Shown: positions 58,893 to 64,000 of the stretch, one piece after another
Layout: each line of letters begins with the position of its first letter
Position numbering within the stretch: position 1 is the stretch's first letter
Assembly (NCBI RefSeq): GCF_000296815.2
Contig: NZ_CAIT01000004.1
Span: 186,001-250,000, forward strand
Direction: 5' to 3'
Source: Fibrisoma limi BUZ 3
GTDB taxonomy: Bacteria; Bacteroidota; Bacteroidia; Cytophagales; Spirosomataceae
Length of the DNA: 64,000 bases
The notes under the pieces: generated by a model
What the model was told of the DNA's origin: nothing
Seen by the model: only the letters and a program-made list of their open reading frames with translations
Database searches by the model: none
Program-made: the position numbers and the translations under genes

Positions 58893-61111
58893 ACGAGTTA
58901 CGGAAAGCCATATCGTCGGTCACGAACCAATTGTACCTGAATGCTTGGCTAAAGACATTGCTCCTGGGGGTAACGCTCAGAATCTTGACCCAGACAGTAG
59001 GACTGGAAGGACGTGTCATGGCCGCATTAAGCACGGGAGTAGGCATGGTTATTGGTCTCTGGGCTACCAGACCTTTTAGTAATAAAAAACCGCGGGCCAT
59101 TTCGATTATTCACCGGTCGGTGGGCGATGCAGAATATAGTCTGCCACTGCTCGATAAGGCGGAACTGAATCTGGCCGAACAACTGCAACTGGAGCGGCTG
59201 AACGAACGGATTCAGCGGGTGTCGGTGCCGACCGTTATCTTTTCCAGATTAGGCGTGTATGGCCTGTTGCTGGCCGCAGCAGTCGCCATTCATCTGGCAT
59301 ATCCACTGCTTCAGTCTGATCTAACACCCTCGCCAACCAAATCGGTAAATCGGACGGTAATGCCAAACGCTGAAGAGCAGACTATACCAGCGTTTGAATC
59401 AGCTACGTTGCGAGTGCAGCCGCCTGCCTACACTCGATTGCCCGAACGGCGCTCGGCGGATTTGAACGTAACGGCCATCAGCGGGTCACAACTGACGTGG
59501 CAGGTGCAGTTGTCGAGCAGCCAGGACGTAACGGTGCGACTGTCCAACAGTCGGGGTGAAGAGCGGCCGTTCAAGAAGGCGGGGGAGCAGTTTGCCTATA
59601 GTGATCGGCTGGTTAACTCCGGTCTGTACACCATCAAAGCCTACTGGAACGATTCATTGATTTACCAGTCGGATCTGTACCGGCTGGAAGCGCAGCCCGA
59701 CCTGGCCCCAAAGATCGAACCGGCTTCGAAAGAACTGTATCGGTATCATTACCTAAAAGACCCTAAAACCATCAACGTTTCGGCCAAAATCAGCGACGAT
59801 TTCCTGGTCAGTCAGGCGTTTATTGTCGCGACGGTAGCGCGGGGCTCGGGTGAGAACGTCAAGTTTCGGGAGGTCAAACTACCCCTCGGACAGGCTAACT
59901 TTAAAGAGTCACGCATCACAAAAAGCATTGACCTGAAGGCTCTCAATTTTGCGCCCGGCGATGAGCTTTACTACTACTGGGCCGCGTTCGACAACCGGCA
60001 GCCGGAGCCAAATTTCGCCAAATCGGATACGTATTTTATCGTCTACAAAGACACGACGAAGATGGACGAAGCCGAACTGGCGACGATGGCCGTTAACGTC
60101 ATGCCCGAATACTTCCGGAGTCAGCGGCAGATTATTATTGATACCGAGAAGCTGATCGCCAAACGGAGTAAGATACCGGCCAAGCCCTTCAATAGTACGT
60201 CCAATGAGATTGGCTTTGACCAGAAAGTACTGCGGCTGCGTTACGGGCAGTACCTGGGCGAAGAATTTGAAACATCCATTGGTGGTCACGGCGGCCCGGA
60301 AGGGGGCGGGGATGGCGATCCGCTGGAGGGATTCATGCACAAACACGATTCGGGCGAGGGCGAACACGAGCATGACCACGATCACGACGATAAACACGAA
60401 GCGCACGAAGAGTCACACGATCATGGCCATTCGCACGGGGGAAATCAGAACCCGGCCGAGGAGAAAGACCCGATTGCGGCCATGATGGAACAGTACGTCC
60501 ACTCCCACGACGACGGCGAAGCAAATACCTACTACGAACAATCAACGCGGAGCCTGCTGAAAATGGCGCTTGAGCAGATGTGGCAGTCGGAGCTGCACCT
60601 GCGGCTGTATGAACCTGAAAAGGCGTTGCCGTACGAGAAAAAGGCCCTGGAGTTTTTGAAAGCTGCCCAGCAGAAAGCGCGGACGTTCGTGAAGAAGACC
60701 AGCTTCGATCCGCCACCGATCAAAGAGCAGGAAAAACGCCTGACGGGTGAGTTGAAAAACGTGAACCCCCGGTTCAGCCAGCAGCGCACGTACGACCAGC
60801 AGCGAGTTGGGCAACTGGCCGCGGAGGTGCTGGGCTATCTGGACCAATCGAACGAACTCAATGCCGCCCAGCGCCAGGCGGTCCAGCAGTTGGGCACGGC
60901 CCTCACTGATCGGGTCATGAACAGCGGCCTGCGCAACTGGTCGGTCTTGAGCAGTTTGCAGAAACTGGTGGGCGGGCAGTCGCTCTCTGAGTCAGAAGAA
61001 AACCAATTGAAAACGAAGCTGGCTGAATTGACGGGCGTAACCATCCGCACTAACCGTTCGTATTCCAGCGAACGCAAACTGGAGCAGGCCTTCTGGAAGC
61101 GCCTGAAATAA
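58889..61111 (+). CDS. Large membrane-anchored protein with His-rich insert (DUF4175-like)
   Basis: Protein of 740 residues from the ATG at 58889 (ATGA overlap; a GTG at 58865 is possible). N-terminal helices (LNAWLKTLLLGVTLRIL, MAALSTGVGMVIGLWAT, GVYGLLLAAAVAIHLAY) are followed by an extracytoplasmic beta-rich region (ESATLRVQPPAYTRLPERRSADLNV), and a helical C-terminal third. A histidine- and acid-rich insert (residues about 483-517) contains about 15 His in 35 residues. The plan resembles DUF4175-type proteins that sit beside BatA genes; the family call is moderate. Role unknown. Confidence 0.75.
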   Translation: MNELRKAISSVTNQLYLNAWLKTLLLGVTLRILTQTVGLEGRVMAALSTGVGMVIGLWATRPFSNKKPRAISIIHRSVGDAEYSLPLLDKAELNLAEQLQLERLNERIQRVSVPTVIFSRLGVYGLLLAAAVAIHLAYPLLQSDLTPSPTKSVNRTVMPNAEEQTIPAFESATLRVQPPAYTRLPERRSADLNVTAISGSQLTWQVQLSSSQDVTVRLSNSRGEERPFKKAGEQFAYSDRLVNSGLYTIKAYWNDSLIYQSDLYRLEAQPDLAPKIEPASKELYRYHYLKDPKTINVSAKISDDFLVSQAFIVATVARGSGENVKFREVKLPLGQANFKESRITKSIDLKALNFAPGDELYYYWAAFDNRQPEPNFAKSDTYFIVYKDTTKMDEAELATMAVNVMPEYFRSQRQIIIDTEKLIAKRSKIPAKPFNSTSNEIGFDQKVLRLRYGQYLGEEFETSIGGHGGPEGGGDGDPLEGFMHKHDSGEGEHEHDHDHDDKHEAHEESHDHGHSHGGNQNPAEEKDPIAAMMEQYVHSHDDGEANTYYEQSTRSLLKMALEQMWQSELHLRLYEPEKALPYEKKALEFLKAAQQKARTFVKKTSFDPPPIKEQEKRLTGELKNVNPRFSQQRTYDQQRVGQLAAEVLGYLDQSNELNAAQRQAVQQLGTALTDRVMNSGLRNWSVLSSLQKLVGGQSLSESEENQLKTKLAELTGVTIRTNRSYSSERKLEQAFWKRLK
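60338..60437 (+). other. Histidine-rich coding segment
   Basis: Codons here spell HKHDSGEGEHEHDHD followed by HDDKHEAHEESHDHGHSHGG. Such runs bind Zn, Ni or Co in zinc transporters and metallochaperones. They lie between the beta-rich part and the helical C-terminus of the protein at 58889-61111. Confidence 0.85.
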
Positions 61112-61116
61112 CGTAC

Positions 61117-62754
61117 ATGATCGACGTAACAATCAACTGGTCTGATCCTGCGAACTGGTTCATTCTGCCCGGATTAGTTGCTCTGCTGGGCATGCAGGTC
61201 TGGCTGGTAGTAAGAAACCCCCATCTTTCGGCGGGTCGGAAACGGATTCGGCTGGCCTTGAACGGACTGCTGTGGCTGGTGCTGCTCGGGTATGTGGTGC
61301 AGCCGGTCTGGCGGGAAAGCGCCCGAACTACCCACGCCCTGATTGTGGGGGAGGAGGTGCCTTCGGCGGTGGGTCGGCGGGTGCAGGACAGCCTGGGCAT
61401 TCGTCGGCGGTTTACGCCCGGTACGTTCAAGGGGCAGTTCGATTCAGTCACGCTGCTGGGGCAACAGTACCCGCCGGAGTTATTGGGTCGGCTGAGTCGG
61501 TCGGCAATACGTTGGCTGCCGTATCAGCAACCCGATCACCTACAGGCCATACGATGGAAAGGGATTGTGCGTCAAGGTGAAATGCAGCGGATAACGGGGC
61601 GCCTTGTTTCCTCGCGAAAGCAGGCACTCACAATCCGGTATGGCGGCCGAACGCTGGACAGCCTGGCCTTGCAGGAAGGCACCAATACGTTTACGCTGCA
61701 ATTCCCGGCGTTTGTCCGAGGGCGAACGGCAGTCACATTGATTCTGGGAGAAACACCAATCGATACGGTCCGTTTCTTTGCCCGGCCAACCGCTCCGCTA
61801 ACGTACCAGTTTGTGTTGAACAGCCCGGATTTCGAAAGCAGGACGCTGGCCGACTGGCTGGGAAAGCAGGGGCATACCGTCCGCGTGACCAGTACCCTCT
61901 CGAAAGACATCAGCAGCAATCTGACTCTTAACGAGGGGGGACGTAAAAACCCTAAACCCGATGTTGTCATTACCGATCCGTCCAATGCCGCTGATCCGCT
62001 GGTTCGGCGGGCAGTTGCCGACGGCAAGTCGGTTCTGTTTATTAATACGACGGAACCCGAAGCCGAAACCCGGCGTATCAATCAGGCCCTGGGTAGTAGC
62101 TGGCAGGTTCGAAAGACGTCAACGGAGTCAACGGTACCGGTAGGAAATGGGCTGACCGCGTTGCCGTATGCTATCACTACTTCCATCAATCAGTTCCCGG
62201 TACCCGGCTACCCGGTGGCGGTGCAGCAGGGAGCGGGCAAGGTGGGCCTGAGTCTGATTAGTGAAACGTATCCCCTTAAACTCAGTGGCGACAGCGTTAC
62301 GTACGACCGGATCTGGACGGCGATTCTGGCTCTGCTGCAACCTGCCGGCGTCAACAACGTAATCGTCGATGCACCGGCGATTGCGGGCCTGCCGACTGGC
62401 GTGCGGCTCAATAACGTACCGACCCGGCCTGCCACGCTGGCCGTCAGCCGCGATACGGCTGTGCTGGCCTACTCTCCCCTCAACGGGCTATCGGCACAGG
62501 CTACGTACCGGTTCAATCGGCCGGGCTGGCATACAATTCAGGATTCGTTGGCCGTGTATGCCTACGATCCGCAACGGGTAGGGTCGGTGGCCGGCAACCA
62601 GTTACTGAATCAGTACGTTCGGGTGCATGCTGCCTATCAATCGGGCAGGGAAGTAACCGAGGCCGTGATTGACAATTCGGTTCCGAACTGGGTCTGGCTG
62701 GTGCTGCTGCTGACTTGTCTGACGGCCCTCTGGCTTGAGCCGAAGCTGGGCTAA
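61117..62754 (+). CDS. Hypothetical membrane protein of the MoxR-BatA cluster
   Basis: Protein of 545 residues with two N-terminal membrane helices (WFILPGLVALLGMQVWLVV and LNGLLWLVLLGYVV) and one C-terminal (WVWLVLLLTCLTALWL); the middle part is predicted to be extracytoplasmic. It contains a Rossmann-like section (TYQFVLNSPDFESRTLADWLGKQGH ... PDVVITDPSNAADPLVRRAVADGKSVLFINT) as in the glutamine-amidotransferase-like domains of BatA-associated proteins. No catalytic Cys is visible. It is the last gene of the cluster, 5 bp after the previous one. Its 3' end is 10 bp from the convergent DUF819 gene. Confidence 0.72.
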   Translation: MIDVTINWSDPANWFILPGLVALLGMQVWLVVRNPHLSAGRKRIRLALNGLLWLVLLGYVVQPVWRESARTTHALIVGEEVPSAVGRRVQDSLGIRRRFTPGTFKGQFDSVTLLGQQYPPELLGRLSRSAIRWLPYQQPDHLQAIRWKGIVRQGEMQRITGRLVSSRKQALTIRYGGRTLDSLALQEGTNTFTLQFPAFVRGRTAVTLILGETPIDTVRFFARPTAPLTYQFVLNSPDFESRTLADWLGKQGHTVRVTSTLSKDISSNLTLNEGGRKNPKPDVVITDPSNAADPLVRRAVADGKSVLFINTTEPEAETRRINQALGSSWQVRKTSTESTVPVGNGLTALPYAITTSINQFPVPGYPVAVQQGAGKVGLSLISETYPLKLSGDSVTYDRIWTAILALLQPAGVNNVIVDAPAIAGLPTGVRLNNVPTRPATLAVSRDTAVLAYSPLNGLSAQATYRFNRPGWHTIQDSLAVYAYDPQRVGSVAGNQLLNQYVRVHAAYQSGREVTEAVIDNSVPNWVWLVLLLTCLTALWLEPKLG

Positions 62755-62764
62755 GAGGGGCCGG

Positions 62765-63976
62765 TCAGCGCAGCATCTCCGCGACCAGAATACCCAGGTA
62801 CGTACCGATAGCGTTGCCGAGCGTGCCGACCAGGACGGCCGGCAGTTGCAGGTCAGCGCGGTTCAGACTCCTGGCCAGGGCCAGCGCCGACGTAGCGCCC
62901 CCGATGTTAGCCTGCGACGCAATGCCCAGCACATCCCAATCCTGACGAAACAACGCCCCGAGTCCAAACAGCAGAACGGCGTGTATCAGCACCAGCAGCA
63001 AAATCATTCCGAACAGCACCAGGGCCAGTTCACCGTCGCGAAGCAGGGCCGCTACGTCGCAGTACGCCCCAATCACAGCCAGGAAAACATATATACCGAA
63101 TAGGCCGAGTAATTTGCTTCCGCTCAGGTTGTTGACGACGCGAAACTGTGCCAGAATCAGGGCTATGGTTGTCAGAACCAGAACGAACGGTAGGGTAGGA
63201 AACCAGGCTGCAATCTGTTTCGCGAGAAAAATAGCCGCAAATCCCAGTGCCAGCAGCAGGGCCAGGTCAGTGGGGCGGATGGTTTCAGCATCGGAGAACA
63301 GCGGTTGAGGAGCCGACCCGTCCTTCAAACCACTTGCGGGGGTTGCCAGTGGGGCCGGATTGACAACAGACGAAGGTAACTGGCGCGGAAACCGGCGCTG
63401 TAGCAGGCGGGGCAAGGCCAGCGTAGCCATCATCCAGAGCGTTGTCAGGATGTTGTCGGCGGCCGTGGCAGCAATAAACAGATTCCCGGCTTTCGATACG
63501 TTGTAATGGAGCGCGAGGGCGTGAAAGTTGATGCTGCCACCAATGTACGTGCCGGTAAACATACCGGCCAGCGCATAATGCAGTTCGCCTACCGTTTGCG
63601 GAGCCGCGAATACCCAAACACTTGTAAACACGCCGATGACCACACCCGCCGAGCCTATCAGGTACATGGTCAGCATGGGTAGGCCCGCCTGCCGAAGGTC
63701 TTTCAGGTTGACGCTGAGCAGAAGCAAAAACAGCGCAAACGGAGCCACGTAGCTGAAAATACCGTCGTACACGGGCGTTTCAGTCGTTGGAATAAGGCGC
63801 AGGTTTGCTTCAATGGCCGTGAGGACAATGACAAGCAGGGCGGTGCCCAGGTGCCGGAAGAACCGGCGCTGGCATAGCCATTCACAAACAACGACGTTCA
63901 GGCAAAGAACGAAGAGGATAAATAGCGAGTCTGTCAAGGAGAAGGCGGATTTGCAGTGGGCAGATGATTGCCACAA
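62765..63976 (-). CDS. DUF819 family membrane protein
   Basis: Integral membrane protein of about 403 residues with roughly ten helices. Family features are VAPFALFLLLLSVNLKDLRQAG, GMFTGTYIGGSINFHALAL, ATAADNILTTLWMMA and DWDVLGIASQANIGGATSALALA. The repeated GGSxNF / NIGGATSA motifs resemble the sodium-dependent transporters of the BASS/GltS type. The TTG at 63976 is the furthest start seen, and the frame stays open to the window edge, so the true start might lie outside; a TTG at 63937 is also possible. Confidence 0.87.
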   Translation of the reverse strand: MWQSSAHCKSAFSLTDSLFILFVLCLNVVVCEWLCQRRFFRHLGTALLVIVLTAIEANLRLIPTTETPVYDGIFSYVAPFALFLLLLSVNLKDLRQAGLPMLTMYLIGSAGVVIGVFTSVWVFAAPQTVGELHYALAGMFTGTYIGGSINFHALALHYNVSKAGNLFIAATAADNILTTLWMMATLALPRLLQRRFPRQLPSSVVNPAPLATPASGLKDGSAPQPLFSDAETIRPTDLALLLALGFAAIFLAKQIAAWFPTLPFVLVLTTIALILAQFRVVNNLSGSKLLGLFGIYVFLAVIGAYCDVAALLRDGELALVLFGMILLLVLIHAVLLFGLGALFRQDWDVLGIASQANIGGATSALALARSLNRADLQLPAVLVGTLGNAIGTYLGILVAEMLR

Positions 63977-64000
63977 TCTACTTATTTTCCGCCAACTGCC

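Overview
The window most likely comes from a chromosome of a Cytophagales bacterium (Bacteroidota), probably the Spirosoma/Spirosomataceae group. The grounds are a SusC/SusD-type outer-membrane pair, Bacteroidota-style promoters (TTTG, 18 bp, TAnnTTTG), frequent lipoproteins and TTG starts, TldD/PmbA proteins with Tat signals, DUF4230, YqgE, MoxR-DUF58-BatA clusters and moderate GC. The genus is inferred from gene content, not from a database search. No rRNA, tRNA, CRISPR array, transposase or phage gene was seen.

Layout. 1-3.5 kb: start of a probable SirB1/transglutaminase-like gene, then nucleotide-sugar genes galE-rfbB-rfbA ending at a strong terminator. 3.5-9.8 kb: accessory-looking stretch (receiver-like protein, TlpA-like thioredoxin protein, barstar-like inhibitor) bracketed by two near-identical 57-bp palindromic repeats, then a conserved small protein, a membrane protein and a NarL-type two-component system. 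9.8-18.3 kb: SDR enzyme, DUF547 protein, NHL-repeat protein, DASH cryptochrome, LemA-TPM-TPM operon, lipoprotein, lpdA. 18.4-25.7 kb (minus strand): thioredoxin-fold protein without cysteines, nuoCB-hyp-nuoA, beta-barrel protein, YqgE, DUF4230, hemA. 26-30 kb: sensor kinase, lipoprotein, LuxE-like ligase, NtrC-type regulator lacking its HTH domain. 30.7-37.1 kb: susC-susD-vanadium haloperoxidase-like gene. 37.1-38.9 kb: ECF-like sigma factor with small membrane proteins. 39.2-43.9 kb: bacteriophytochrome kinase, receiver protein, heme oxygenase, PAS kinase. 44-46.3 kb: ergothioneine-type egtB-egtD. 46.5-54.9 kb: two tldD-pmbA pairs flanking an M3 peptidase. 55-62.8 kb: DUF4159, MoxR, DUF58, BatA-domain and two large membrane proteins. 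62.8-64 kb: DUF819 membrane protein.

How genes fit together. The phytochrome operon carries the photoreceptor kinase, its receiver and the enzyme that makes its biliverdin chromophore; with the DASH cryptochrome it gives the window two light-responsive systems. EgtB and EgtD would convert histidine to a sulfoxidised hercynine intermediate. NuoA, B and C are encoded together but NuoD and later subunits do not follow.

Most unusual observation: at about a dozen places the gap between two genes is filled almost entirely by a long imperfect inverted repeat whose arms are built from reiterated short words. The architecture and placement (stop codon to next start, often overlapping the stop) are shared, but the words differ completely from locus to locus (GGGCTAAGGG-, GGAGGAAAGG-, GTAGTTCG-, ACGCAGAG-, GAGTGAAAGAGCG- and TTGACA-type). 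At egtD the element appears to be translated as a low-complexity N-terminal extension. I do not know an established name for these elements.
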